Below, one piece after another: positions 33,660 through 41,941 of a stretch of DNA of 64,000 bases (position 1 is its first letter; each line of letters begins with the position of its first letter). A program made the position numbers and the translations under genes. Source of the DNA: Nitrosomonas sp. (GTDB taxonomy: Bacteria; Pseudomonadota; Gammaproteobacteria; Burkholderiales; Nitrosomonadaceae). The stretch covers positions 1,893,485 through 1,957,484 of the forward strand of contig JALDQW010000001.1 in assembly GCA_031316255.1 (NCBI GenBank). The letters run 5' to 3'. The notes beneath the pieces were generated by a model. It worked only from the letters and a program-made list of their open reading frames with translations, ran no database searches and was not told the origin of the DNA.

Positions 33660-33908
33660 TCACACAGCACCCAAAATTAACGCCAGCTTACCGGCACGGT
33701 TCATCGTTTTGATTGCTGCTTCCCTTTTTGCCGCTTCCGATCTGGTCGCATGGAATTCTTGATGAACAAGCCGGAATGGGCCGCGGCCGGCGGTATAGCG
33801 CGCACCTTTTCCGTTTTCATGTTCTGTGATTCGACGTGTCAGATCCTTGGTTATGCCGGTGTAAAGGCTCCCGTCAGCGCATTCAAGAATATAAACCGTC
33901 CAGTTCAT
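33660..33908 (-). CDS. GIY-YIG nuclease family protein (UPF0213-like)
   Basis: 82 residues, a stand-alone GIY-YIG domain: WTVYILECADGSLYTGITKD with the VYI...YTG pair, DLTRRITEHENGKGARYTAG with the conserved Arg, and the terminal KREAAIKTMNRAGKLALI including the catalytic-type Glu region. Small proteins of this kind (YhbQ/UPF0213) may act as structure-specific DNA nucleases. A truncated second copy lies 1.9 kb downstream on the same strand (31690-31940). Confidence 0.88.
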   Translation of the reverse strand: MNWTVYILECADGSLYTGITKDLTRRITEHENGKGARYTAGRGPFRLVHQEFHATRSEAAKREAAIKTMNRAGKLALILGAV

Positions 33909-33968
33909 TGTTAACCGGTTTTACAGTTTTTGAGAGTAAGCGTGAATTTACGCCCAAACTAGTCCAAG

Positions 33969-34346
33969 TTAGCGCTTGTCGTGACCGGGCAGTGCCAGGG
34001 CCGCTAAAAATGGTGAAAGTACCACTGCGATCACGAAGCATCCAAGATAAGCGAGAAAGGAAGCGCTGGCAACAAAACGAAAAAAAAGACTGGCTATAAA
34101 CAGCATTGCGATGAACACGAGTATGACACCTAACGCGAAGCTCACGCCGGCTTTCCCTTCTTTGCTGGCGTAATAACTCTCCATAAAAGCCGTTGCCGGC
34201 CAGAATAATCCTGTAGACAACGCGCCTTTTAATTTTCCTTGCGATACATACTCTTTTTTATGCGTTGGTGGCGCGGCGAAATCGTATCCGATAAGCGCAA
34301 TGCCTGTTGCCAGGTAGGCAATTACAAAAATAGCAGTTATTTCCAT
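33969..34346 (-). CDS. small multi-pass membrane protein, unknown
   Basis: 125 residues. One N-terminal helix (ITAIFVIAYLATGIALIGY), a charged loop with PPTHKKEYVSQGKLKGALST, then two or three close helices (FALGVILVFIAMLFIASLFF, FLAYLGCFVIAVVLSPFLAA). No family recognised. It stands alone and has a plausible, even membrane pattern. Confidence 0.6.
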   Translation of the reverse strand: MEITAIFVIAYLATGIALIGYDFAAPPTHKKEYVSQGKLKGALSTGLFWPATAFMESYYASKEGKAGVSFALGVILVFIAMLFIASLFFRFVASASFLAYLGCFVIAVVLSPFLAALALPGHDKR

Positions 34347-34718
34347 CTTTTCTCAAAAATTTTAACGAATTATTATGCGAGTACGCTATTCATATACCAC
34401 ATCTTCGAAAAAGTAACAAAGAAATCGTGCCTGGGATTGAAATGATTGTCTTCGGGGCATTGAAACTTATCGTGTTATTCTGATATGTGGCATGTAACTT
34501 TTATGGGGCGAATTCAGGCAATCAAGTTGCATGTCAATTGTCGACTTTTGTTTGACAGTACATGGAAGTTTCAGTAAATTTTGTACCGTTCTGGTAGATT
34601 TTTTACTCAGATCATCATTTTGAAGTTCTGATAAAACTTTGGCTGCTTCAAACCAAGCGATTGACATTAAGGTGTTAATTAAGTTTTGAACAATAATATC
34701 CCTGATAAGGAGAGCACT
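34347..34718. other. 372-bp gap
   Basis: Non-coding upstream region of the DUF3015 gene. A 66-codon minus-strand frame (34467-34667) is present but has no family features. The ribosome site AAGGAGA (34707-34713) belongs to the next gene. Confidence 0.5.
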
Positions 34719-35228
34719 ATGAAACGCAATAGTTTAACGGTATTTGCAGCATTTCTGCTTTTGTTTCCAATGTCTGTTTTTGCCGCAGGGTACGGTACAG
34801 CAGGGTGCGGTCTGGGTTCTATGATAATCGGATCGGATCGTGGGCCGGAACAGATTTTTGCCGCAACAACGAACGGTACTTTTGGTTCGCAAACTTTTGG
34901 AATGACCTTTGGAACGTCAAACTGCGGCGACCATGGCTTGATCAATATCAGCAAGGAAAGAGAGGTTTTTGCTGCTGAAAATTACACCAGCCTGGTGAAA
35001 GAAATGGCGCAGGGCAAAGGCGAGCATTTGAATATTCTGGCCAGTATGTATCAATGCCCGACGGCTGCATACCCTGAATTTGGCGCGATGGCACAAGAAA
35101 ATTTTGATGACTTGATAGTCAGTGCGCAGACAACGCCCGTTGAGTTGCTCGGCCAGTTGGAAACCCAGTTGAGCCAGCACCAAAGCCTGTCAAAATCCTG
35201 CAATATTCATCTATCTGCAGTAAACTAA
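34719..35228 (+). CDS. DUF3015 family secreted protein
   Basis: 169 residues from the ATG at 34719, with AAGGAGA six bases upstream and a signal peptide (MKRNSLTVFAAFLLLFPMSV then FAA). The mature part has GYGTAGCGLGSMIIGSD, GSQTFGMTFGTSNCG, and a later CPTAAYPEFGAMAQENFDDL, the DUF3015 pattern with conserved Cys. Function of the family is unknown; found in the periplasm of proteobacteria. It ends at a strong terminator (35234-35279). Confidence 0.8.
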   Translation: MKRNSLTVFAAFLLLFPMSVFAAGYGTAGCGLGSMIIGSDRGPEQIFAATTNGTFGSQTFGMTFGTSNCGDHGLINISKEREVFAAENYTSLVKEMAQGKGEHLNILASMYQCPTAAYPEFGAMAQENFDDLIVSAQTTPVELLGQLETQLSQHQSLSKSCNIHLSAVN

Positions 35229-35233
35229 ACCCA

Positions 35234-35279
35234 ATAAAACGAGCGGATATAGGTAACAACCTATATCCGCTCGTTTTAT
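35234..35279 (+). terminator. strong rho-independent terminator
   Basis: A 21-bp perfect stem: ATAAAACGAGCGGATATAGG(T) pairs with (A)CCTATATCCGCTCGTTTTAT around an AACA loop. The A- and T-rich outer arms give a run of T after the stem. It isolates the DUF3015 gene from the DUF4105 gene. Confidence 0.85.
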
Positions 35280-35302
35280 ATTTTCCATTTTCTGGGCTTT
35301 TC

Positions 35303-37219
35303 GTGCCGCGGGTTTATTGTTTTGCCGGGATAGTTATCGGGTTCTTCCTGTTCTCCGAGGCCGTTTTCTCCAAAGAAATCCATACAGACGATTATCTTGC
35401 CGGGCTTCAACAGCAGGCAGGGGAATTAAAGCTGAGCGAGCAACGCGTCTGGCATCTGTTGTTAAAATACAAGCCGAGATTGTTTGGCGGCATCGTCAGT
35501 GAAGCCGATGGCATGGGGTTTTTTAATTCATCTGACGGAAAAACCAATCCGCAATCCGAATTGATGGCTACCCTGGCCAGTTTTTTTCTGCCATTAGATG
35601 ATCTGGCACCGAATCAGGAACATCCGCAGTGTAACTTCCCTGCCCGATTCAAATGGTTGAATCAACAGCTGAAGTTTGATGCCAATCATCTGACAATACA
35701 GCAGTGCGATCGGCTTGACCGTTGGGTCAATGAACTGGATCCGGTTGGTGCGACTCTGGTTTTCGCGACGTATTATTTGAATAATCCGGCATCGATGTTT
35801 GGCCATACTTTGGTGCGTATCGATAGCAGAGATCGCGGAGGAGAGCGGAAATTAACCAATTATGGCGCCAACTACGCCGCCATTCCGGATACGGATAATC
35901 CTGCCCTGTATGCCTGGAGGGGTCTAACGGGTTCGTTTGAAGGGCGTTTCGCCATTTTTCCGTATTACACGAAAGTCCAGGAATATAATAATCTGGAAAG
36001 CCGGGACCTCTGGGAATATGAACTGGAATTTACGGAAGACCAGCTCAATACCATGCTTTTGCATTTATGGGAGTTGGGGGGTACGTATTTTGATTATTAT
36101 TATTTCCAGGAAAATTGTTCCTATCATGTACTTTCACTTTTTGAGATTGCCAGACCGGATCTTCGGCTGAGGGATCAGTTCTTATTTAGTGTTATCCCTG
36201 CGGATACTGTTAAAGTTGTTATGGCGCAGGAAGATCTGGTTAAAAAAATCGTGTACCGCCCATCGCTTTTGAGTCTCTTGAATCAAAAACGGCATTCGAT
36301 GACCAGAACGGAAAGAAGCATTTTTGAAGCGCTTGTGAAAGAAAAGATTTCACCGGCTTCCGATAAATTTACGAGTCTTTCGACGCGGTCGCAAGTGTTG
36401 TTGCTGGATGCGTATATGGATTATTTACAATATAAAAGTATGCAGCAGGGAAGCGACCATGAAGTAAAAATCCCCCATTCAGTACTACAGGCCAGAAGCC
36501 GCCTTCAGGTGACCGAAGATGAAAGTGAATCGAACACCTATTTTTCCAGTCCACCGGAACTTGGTCATGGCGCCGATCGTTTCCGTATCGGAATGGGCCA
36601 TAATGACCGGGAGCCCTTTATCGAATTTGCTTACCGCCCTGCCTATCACGATTTAATGGCCAGAGATGAGGGCTATGACAAAGATTCGGAAATTATTTTT
36701 ATGGACTTCAAACTGCGCTATTTTTTCGAGTCCGAACGAGTCCGACTTGATCAGGCAAGATTGCTTTCGATAACCGCCTTGAATCCCTATGACTCACTTT
36801 TTTTTAAACCGTCCTGGCGTCTGGATTTTAGCGTTGATACGCTCAGAGACCGTGATTGCAATTATTGCAATGCATTTGCAGGCAGTTACGGCAGAGGCAT
36901 TTCTTATCGTCCGGCTTTTTTTTCGCCGCTTTTGCTCTTTTCATTTGTTGATGTGAGGACGGATTTTTCTGGCAACTTGAAGCGGGATTATCGACTCGGT
37001 GGCGATGTGGAAATGGGCGCGTACTACGATTTTAATGACCAGCTAAGAATTAAGCTGGCGGGCAGTTACCGGGTTTTTGTTTTGGGGGAGCATAAACGTT
37101 TTTTCACATCGCATTTCGTCACCCGGTATGCGTTTACGCAGGATCTGGATATGCGACTGGAATTTAATCGCTATGATCATAACAACGAGGGGATTCTCGC
37201 ATTCAATTATTATTTTTAG
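35303..37219 (+). CDS. DUF4105 (Lnb-like) envelope protein
   Basis: 638 residues starting at GTG 35303, with a signal peptide (VYCFAGIVIGFFLFSEAVFS). The DUF4105 core holds ATYYLNNPASMFGHTLVRID, YGANYAAIPDTDNPALYAWR, GLTGSFEGRFAIFPYYTKVQ, and YYYFQENCSYHVLSLFEIARP with the conserved Cys. That layout is shared with the bacterial Lnb lipoprotein N-acyltransferase-like family. The C-terminal ~200 residues form strands of a barrel-like domain ending in YYF. Probably an outer-envelope cysteine/papain-like enzyme; activity on lipoproteins is only inferred. The stop codon overlaps a possible MITE-A end. Confidence 0.75.
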   Translation: MPRVYCFAGIVIGFFLFSEAVFSKEIHTDDYLAGLQQQAGELKLSEQRVWHLLLKYKPRLFGGIVSEADGMGFFNSSDGKTNPQSELMATLASFFLPLDDLAPNQEHPQCNFPARFKWLNQQLKFDANHLTIQQCDRLDRWVNELDPVGATLVFATYYLNNPASMFGHTLVRIDSRDRGGERKLTNYGANYAAIPDTDNPALYAWRGLTGSFEGRFAIFPYYTKVQEYNNLESRDLWEYELEFTEDQLNTMLLHLWELGGTYFDYYYFQENCSYHVLSLFEIARPDLRLRDQFLFSVIPADTVKVVMAQEDLVKKIVYRPSLLSLLNQKRHSMTRTERSIFEALVKEKISPASDKFTSLSTRSQVLLLDAYMDYLQYKSMQQGSDHEVKIPHSVLQARSRLQVTEDESESNTYFSSPPELGHGADRFRIGMGHNDREPFIEFAYRPAYHDLMARDEGYDKDSEIIFMDFKLRYFFESERVRLDQARLLSITALNPYDSLFFKPSWRLDFSVDTLRDRDCNYCNAFAGSYGRGISYRPAFFSPLLLFSFVDVRTDFSGNLKRDYRLGGDVEMGAYYDFNDQLRIKLAGSYRVFVLGEHKRFFTSHFVTRYAFTQDLDMRLEFNRYDHNNEGILAFNYYF

Positions 37220-37228
37220 AGATGCCCT
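37212..37228. repeat. possible MITE family A right-end remnant
   Basis: ATTTTTAGAGATGCCCT is identical, over 17 bases, to the right end of MITE copy 2 (1440-1457). It overlaps the DUF4105 stop codon. No other part of the repeat is recognisable, so this could be chance. Confidence 0.4.
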
Positions 37229-37287
37229 TCAGTACTCTACCCCGTATGGATAGAGTACGAGTCAGCTTGAGCAAGGAGGCGTGACGC

Positions 37288-37392
37288 ATGTTGCTGAAAA
37301 ACTTTTTCAGGAAAAATTTTGCCTTGATCATGGGCCTAAGTTTGCCGGTTCTGATGGTGCTTGGTTTTTTGTTTGCCAATCATTTGTCGTAA
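37288..37392 (+). pseudogene. truncated copy of the 40003 membrane protein gene
   Basis: 34 codons, reading MLLKNFFRKNFALIMGLSLP then VLMVLGFLFANHLS, against MSLENFFRQNFALIIGLSLP of the gene at 40003. The CAA codon of the parent is TAA here, and similarity runs on for ~15 bases past the stop. The ribosome site and ~30 bp upstream are shared too (CAAGGAGGCGTGACGCATG against CAAGGAGTGTGACGCATG). Confidence 0.8.
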
Positions 37393-37713
37393 ACCGATGA
37401 TGGTCCACTCCCATAATTGTTGTGGACTTGATCCCGTTTTGTTTTGTTGTGACTCCGTTTTTGTTGATTTATATTAAAACCAGTATCGTAAGATAATTAC
37501 ATGTTTTTGACCAGACCGCTTCTTAGAGAGTGGTATCCGTGTTTTCGGGTGGAGCACAATGAGGTGCTCAAAAAAACAGCTTAACCTCGCTCGGTATTGC
37601 ATGCTCTCCAATAAGAGTAGAAACGACTGCTAAAGTTTGGTCGGAATTTTTGGCGGTTTGAGCTTACACCCCCATAATGGGGAGCGCTGCTTTTGCCCGT
37701 GCGAATAGACGGT
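37393..37713. other. 321-bp gap between converging units
   Basis: After the truncated gene copy the sequence is featureless apart from an inverted repeat GAGCAC/GTGCTC near 37552-37570. No gene or terminator with a T-run was identified. Confidence 0.45.
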
Positions 37714-39738
37714 TTACGGCACTGAAGGCGCAGGTAGCTTGAAGGTTACGTTGCCGCTTCCCGTCAATAGCGTGTGAGCGACAGGAATGCCGCCGACGAA
37801 TTCCACCAAACCCAGATTGCACACCGCGCTTACACGCTTGTCGCTGTTTTCAGCTTGCAGTAATTGCACCTCGGTCTTCCAGCATTTGCTTGGGAAAATC
37901 GACCAGTTGCGTTGAACTATCGTCTTCGCGGTTTCTTTGGCCGTTGTTTCGAGGAAACGCGACTGGTTCGCGTTCGGTTCGTTACTCAGCGCCGAGCTGG
38001 TGAGTTGATAACAAAACAGCCTGCCGTTACCATGCTTGAACGTGGCACCCGCTGAAAAAGCATAGTGCACGTCACCTGAAAGAAATGTACACCGCGTGAT
38101 TTCCATGCGCTGGCTCAGAGCATCCATGAAGTTCACAAATCCCTCCTTGTTCGAGTGCCAAGATTCGGCATCCAGCGTATTCACCAGCCGACCGGTTAGA
38201 TATCCTTGTACACCGATCAGGCTTTCAAGACGCTGTACCCATTTATAATTTTCAACCTTGCCCGCAAACCACAATGCGAGATGTTGAAACGCTTCCACAA
38301 CTGCGTAACCCATCACCGGTGTCGCTGCGATCAATATCGGGCAGGTATCACCGGTAATCTGTTGACCGGTCTTCAACTTGACCCATTCAACGCGCAACCA
38401 GTCGAGCGCGTAGCGATCAAGCAATTGCGCTGAGTAGTATTTGCTCTCGAATTGACGTTGCGTCCGGGAATCAATCGCAATGATGGGTGGATCGGTAGGC
38501 ACGGAAAATCCCCATCCGCGACTCTTCCAGGTATGTAGGTCGTAACGTGCACCGACGTCTGGATCGTTGTTGGCGTCGCCCAGGTGCAGCGCAATGGTAA
38601 TGAGTAAATCCTTGTCGAAATTATCCGGATCGTTGCCCCAGGCCTGAAAAGCCCAATACGCCGCCAGTGCATTTGATACTATGCGTTGTCCCAGTGGCGA
38701 CTGGCGCACACCGTCATACCAGTCCTGGGTGATGTTCCAGTCGTCGGTCACATCGTGATCGTCGAATATCATGTACGTTGCGACGTTGGCCAGCAGCCTG
38801 CGTATATTTGGTAGGGTGCCATGGTAAGAACGCAAGGGTTGCAATTGCTTTTCAAACACTGTTCCTGCACTGTCGGCAACGCCTAGGTTTTGCAGCACGT
38901 TCTGGTCCCACACCGGCTCCCACGCCTGATAGTTGCCGAATGCATACACATACATAGCTGCGAACTCGCCGAATGTGAACAGGTGATTTTCCGACTGCCC
39001 TGAACTGAATCCGGAATCAATGCCGTTATGCTTTTCCTGCAGCGCCTGTTTGCGCCCGTGCAACGGGATCGTAGCAGGATCAAGAAAGTCACCGGCGGAC
39101 GCGGCGCCGCTGACTAGCGGCAAGGTTTCCTGCGCGCCAGTGATGGCCAGCGCCTGCGGTCGCAGCATCGCCAACAGCGATACCGCAACATCATCCGCAT
39201 ATATCTGGTCGCCAGTCAGCAACAGGACTGCGGGGCGCTGTGCAATATCGTTACAGGTCTGTTCTAGCAGGGTGTGGCCGTGCGCAAGCGCATCCGGCAG
39301 CGGCGCTTGAGTACGCGCATCGAACCCTCCATGAGGTTTGCGACAGCTCCCATGCAGTATCCATTTCAGCTTGCCTGGAATATAGAAACTCGGATACGGA
39401 TGTGTCCCATAGGTCAACTTCCCGAGTTCCTCGTCTGAGAACAACGGTGTACGGTTATTGTCGGCGCCTAGTATGTCGATGCAATAGTAGAACAGCTCAT
39501 CTATTCGATAACCTGCGGCATCGCTGGCGCGTGCTTGAAGCAAATAGATGTGCAGGTTCTTGCCGAGTTTTACGTGTTGAAGTGGCAACTGGCCGAGATC
39601 ACTCTGTCCCACAGTATTGCGGTCGGCATCAATGATTGTCAGCTGCAACGATAGCGGGTCGACAGTAGCCAACCACACGCAAACCCTGTTCTTTGTTGCT
39701 CTGCGCAGGATGGGGCCCGCCAACAGCTTCGTATTCAT
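37714..39738 (-). CDS. PhoD-like metallophosphatase
   Basis: 674 residues without signal peptide. Metallophosphatase motifs in order: WILHGSCRKPHG, VLLLTGDQIYADDVAVS (GDQxY metal site), ATYMIFDDHDVTDDWNIT (DDHD), and TFLSGDVHYAFSAGA (GDVHxx). The N-terminal ~120 residues look like the beta-sandwich of PhoD-type enzymes. PhoD relatives hydrolyse phosphomono- or diesters using Ca/Fe. A cytoplasmic location, in contrast to Tat-exported PhoD, is suggested by the lack of signal sequence. It stands alone on the minus strand, and is more GC-rich than its neighbours. Confidence 0.85.
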   Translation of the reverse strand: MNTKLLAGPILRRATKNRVCVWLATVDPLSLQLTIIDADRNTVGQSDLGQLPLQHVKLGKNLHIYLLQARASDAAGYRIDELFYYCIDILGADNNRTPLFSDEELGKLTYGTHPYPSFYIPGKLKWILHGSCRKPHGGFDARTQAPLPDALAHGHTLLEQTCNDIAQRPAVLLLTGDQIYADDVAVSLLAMLRPQALAITGAQETLPLVSGAASAGDFLDPATIPLHGRKQALQEKHNGIDSGFSSGQSENHLFTFGEFAAMYVYAFGNYQAWEPVWDQNVLQNLGVADSAGTVFEKQLQPLRSYHGTLPNIRRLLANVATYMIFDDHDVTDDWNITQDWYDGVRQSPLGQRIVSNALAAYWAFQAWGNDPDNFDKDLLITIALHLGDANNDPDVGARYDLHTWKSRGWGFSVPTDPPIIAIDSRTQRQFESKYYSAQLLDRYALDWLRVEWVKLKTGQQITGDTCPILIAATPVMGYAVVEAFQHLALWFAGKVENYKWVQRLESLIGVQGYLTGRLVNTLDAESWHSNKEGFVNFMDALSQRMEITRCTFLSGDVHYAFSAGATFKHGNGRLFCYQLTSSALSNEPNANQSRFLETTAKETAKTIVQRNWSIFPSKCWKTEVQLLQAENSDKRVSAVCNLGLVEFVGGIPVAHTLLTGSGNVTFKLPAPSVP

Positions 39739-40002
39739 ATATCCTTCCTCACTTAAAGAAGCAAATTACTTATTATTGTTTGCAGCAAGTAGCCAAGGCT
39801 ACTTTTGATCCGGCCACAAGAAGTTTGAAGTTAACACAAATATTTAAGATGATAGGGCATTGTATTTTTTTCTTTTGATCTATCATGCAGTTAAAACTTT
39901 AATTGACCAAATCAATTGCTTTGTGGTCCTGTAAGTCGGGACAGATACAATAATGAGTTGTATAGTAATCGAGCTTGTCAGTTTGAACAAGGAGTGTGAC
40001 GC

Positions 40003-40593
40003 ATGTCACTGGAAAATTTTTTCAGGCAAAATTTTGCCTTGATCATTGGCCTAAGTTTGCCGGTAGTGATGGTGCTTGGTTTTTTGTTTGCCAATTATTT
40101 ACCGCAAACCGATGATGATCCACCCCGGTATGAGTTGGTGTTTAGCGTTGTACGCTATGACAGTCATTCGCAGTTTCATGTCGATTTCACTGTGCGGGAT
40201 CGGAAATTATATATGCGCCTGACCCCTAGACAGAAAAACGGCGGAGCCAATGTCAGAGATCTGTTTATTTATAATGGTCAAAAAGGAAGTGTGCGGAAAA
40301 TCAATTATCTGCCAACTCCAGACCAGTCCATTGATGACCAGCATGAAATTCCGGTTAAAGCAATGAGCGGCTATACAATTGACACCAACAGTAAAGCGCC
40401 CGATGGCTATGAATTCGAATCAGGCAGTTATCGTTCCCGTGGATTATTCGGTGAGGTTTTCGGTGGCCGTTCCGGTCGCTATGTTCATCGCGTGAAAAAA
40501 CCGGGCGGCGGAAGTTTTGTCATACCGGAATACGATTCCAGTTATTCCTACAGCGGAATCAGTTTCATTGGCTGGATAGTTCATTCAGATTAA
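40003..40593 (+). CDS. GDYXXLXY-type membrane-anchored protein, unknown
   Basis: 196 residues. A short N-terminus, one transmembrane helix (FALIIGLSLPVVMVLGFLFA), then a soluble extracytoplasmic domain with strands (YELVFSVVRYDSHSQFHVDF, RKLYMRLTPRQKNGGANVRD). The strong site AAGGAG precedes the ATG by 11 bases. It is followed after 22 bp by a DUF2157 gene, so the two probably form an operon; such pairs of DUF2157 and a small membrane protein occur in other proteobacteria. Function unknown. A truncated copy lies 2.7 kb upstream. Confidence 0.65.
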   Translation: MSLENFFRQNFALIIGLSLPVVMVLGFLFANYLPQTDDDPPRYELVFSVVRYDSHSQFHVDFTVRDRKLYMRLTPRQKNGGANVRDLFIYNGQKGSVRKINYLPTPDQSIDDQHEIPVKAMSGYTIDTNSKAPDGYEFESGSYRSRGLFGEVFGGRSGRYVHRVKKPGGGSFVIPEYDSSYSYSGISFIGWIVHSD

Positions 40594-40615
40594 CATCCGG
40601 GTATAGGTATACGAT

Positions 40616-41554
40616 ATGAACAGTAAACAGGAAGCTTTGCAAGAGATTGTAGCTATTGTTCAAAATCATAAGCTCACATTCGAGGAAGTTGCCGCTGCAT
40701 TAACCGATCAGCAGCAAATCTCACAGCAAAAGAGCAGTGGCACGCTTTCAAGAATATTTGGCTATATTGGCAGTATTCTGGTTTTTTCTGGTATCTGTAT
40801 TTATATTGGCATGCAGTGGGATTACTTTGGTTCGGCAGCGCGCGTTCTGGTGACGCTGGGACTGGGTTTCGCCATTTTTATTATTGCACTTTTGATGATG
40901 GGTCATCCGCGATACGACCGTGTGGCGACACCGCTATTGTTGATTGCCGCATTGTTTCAACCCGCGGGAGTTTTTGTCATGCTGGATGAATATTCGCGCG
41001 GTGGCGATCCGCTGCATGGTGTCTTGTTTATGTCAACGTTGATGTTTATCCAACAGGGCGCTGTTTTTTGGCAGAAACAACGTACAACGCTTGCTTTTAC
41101 CAGTATTTTCTTCGGTTGCAGCTTTTTTGTAACAGCATTTGAGCTTCTGGAAATGACCGGAAATTTAAGCTGGCTGACAATTGGTGTTTCACTGATGTTT
41201 ATTTCATGGGCGCTCAGCCACTCCCGGCATTACGCCATATCTGCATTCTGGTATTTTGTTGGTTCGGTCACATTACTGTATTCGGCATTTGAGATGCTGG
41301 AAGGCCAGCCTTTTGAAGTGCTTTATATTGGTTTGACAGCACTGATCATTTATATCAGTACCGCCGCGCGCAGCCGGACTTTGCTTCTAGTAGGCACATT
41401 CTCCATGTTGGGCTATATCAGCTATTTTACTTATGAGCATTTCAGCAATACACTGGGCTGGCCAGTTGTACTGATACTCTGTGGAATTATTTTTATTGTA
41501 ATTGGCTCGGTCGCGATGAAAATTAATGCCCGGTATATTCGTGTGTCTGTTTAA
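40616..41554 (+). CDS. DUF2157-type multi-pass membrane protein
   Basis: 312 residues. N-terminal ~45 residues are soluble and helical (QEIVAIVQNHKLTFEEVAAAL, LTDQQQISQQKS), followed by about 9-10 helices, beginning LSRIFGYIGSILVFSGICIY and containing GMQWDYFGSAARVLVTLGLG, the typical opening of DUF2157 proteins. No catalytic motif is visible. Operon with the gene at 40003. Confidence 0.75.
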   Translation: MNSKQEALQEIVAIVQNHKLTFEEVAAALTDQQQISQQKSSGTLSRIFGYIGSILVFSGICIYIGMQWDYFGSAARVLVTLGLGFAIFIIALLMMGHPRYDRVATPLLLIAALFQPAGVFVMLDEYSRGGDPLHGVLFMSTLMFIQQGAVFWQKQRTTLAFTSIFFGCSFFVTAFELLEMTGNLSWLTIGVSLMFISWALSHSRHYAISAFWYFVGSVTLLYSAFEMLEGQPFEVLYIGLTALIIYISTAARSRTLLLVGTFSMLGYISYFTYEHFSNTLGWPVVLILCGIIFIVIGSVAMKINARYIRVSV

Positions 41555-41713
41555 ATCCAGTGTAAGTCGAGAAATAACGGGTTTTCTGGTGTGTTTTTTT
41601 ATACAAGGCTCTGTTTTAGGATCAAATATAATTTGATTCAGTGTTTGTTGTTCGAGGTAATAATTATCAGCTTGTAACAGCAATGATTAAAATGTGTGTC
41701 GGGGCTTTAATTT

Positions 41714-41860
41714 ATGAAAAACAGAATTTTCTCAGAAACAACCGAGTCTATTCATGACCATTTGGGACGCGAGGCTGTGATAAAACCTCACGAGGAAAAC
41801 CATCTTTTTAATATGCTGGTTATCGCGCCAATCTGGACGGTATTTTTCGTGTTGATATAA
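41714..41860 (+). pseudogene. truncated N-terminal copy of the downstream desaturase
   Basis: 48 codons that parallel the start of the gene at 41942: HDHLGREAVIKPHEENHLFN against HDRLGREAILRLHKENHFYD, and APIWTVFFVLI against ISIWATFFVLM. A TAA follows at the base where the first membrane helix should continue. It has its own ATG and lies 81 bp upstream of the intact gene. Expression as a 48-residue peptide is possible but probably meaningless. Confidence 0.75.
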
Positions 41861-41941
41861 TTATTATGGATTAATTCTTCTCAGGATCATGGTGTTACGT
41901 TATATCTAGAGCAAAAGTCTTACATTATTAGGGAATTCATT

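Noticed and set aside
34467-34667. 66-codon minus-strand frame
   Set aside because: No family features, no good ribosome site, and no support from neighbours.
37549-37580. GAGCAC/GTGCTC hairpin as terminator
   Set aside because: It is followed by A rather than T on the plus strand and has no suitable gene end on the minus strand.
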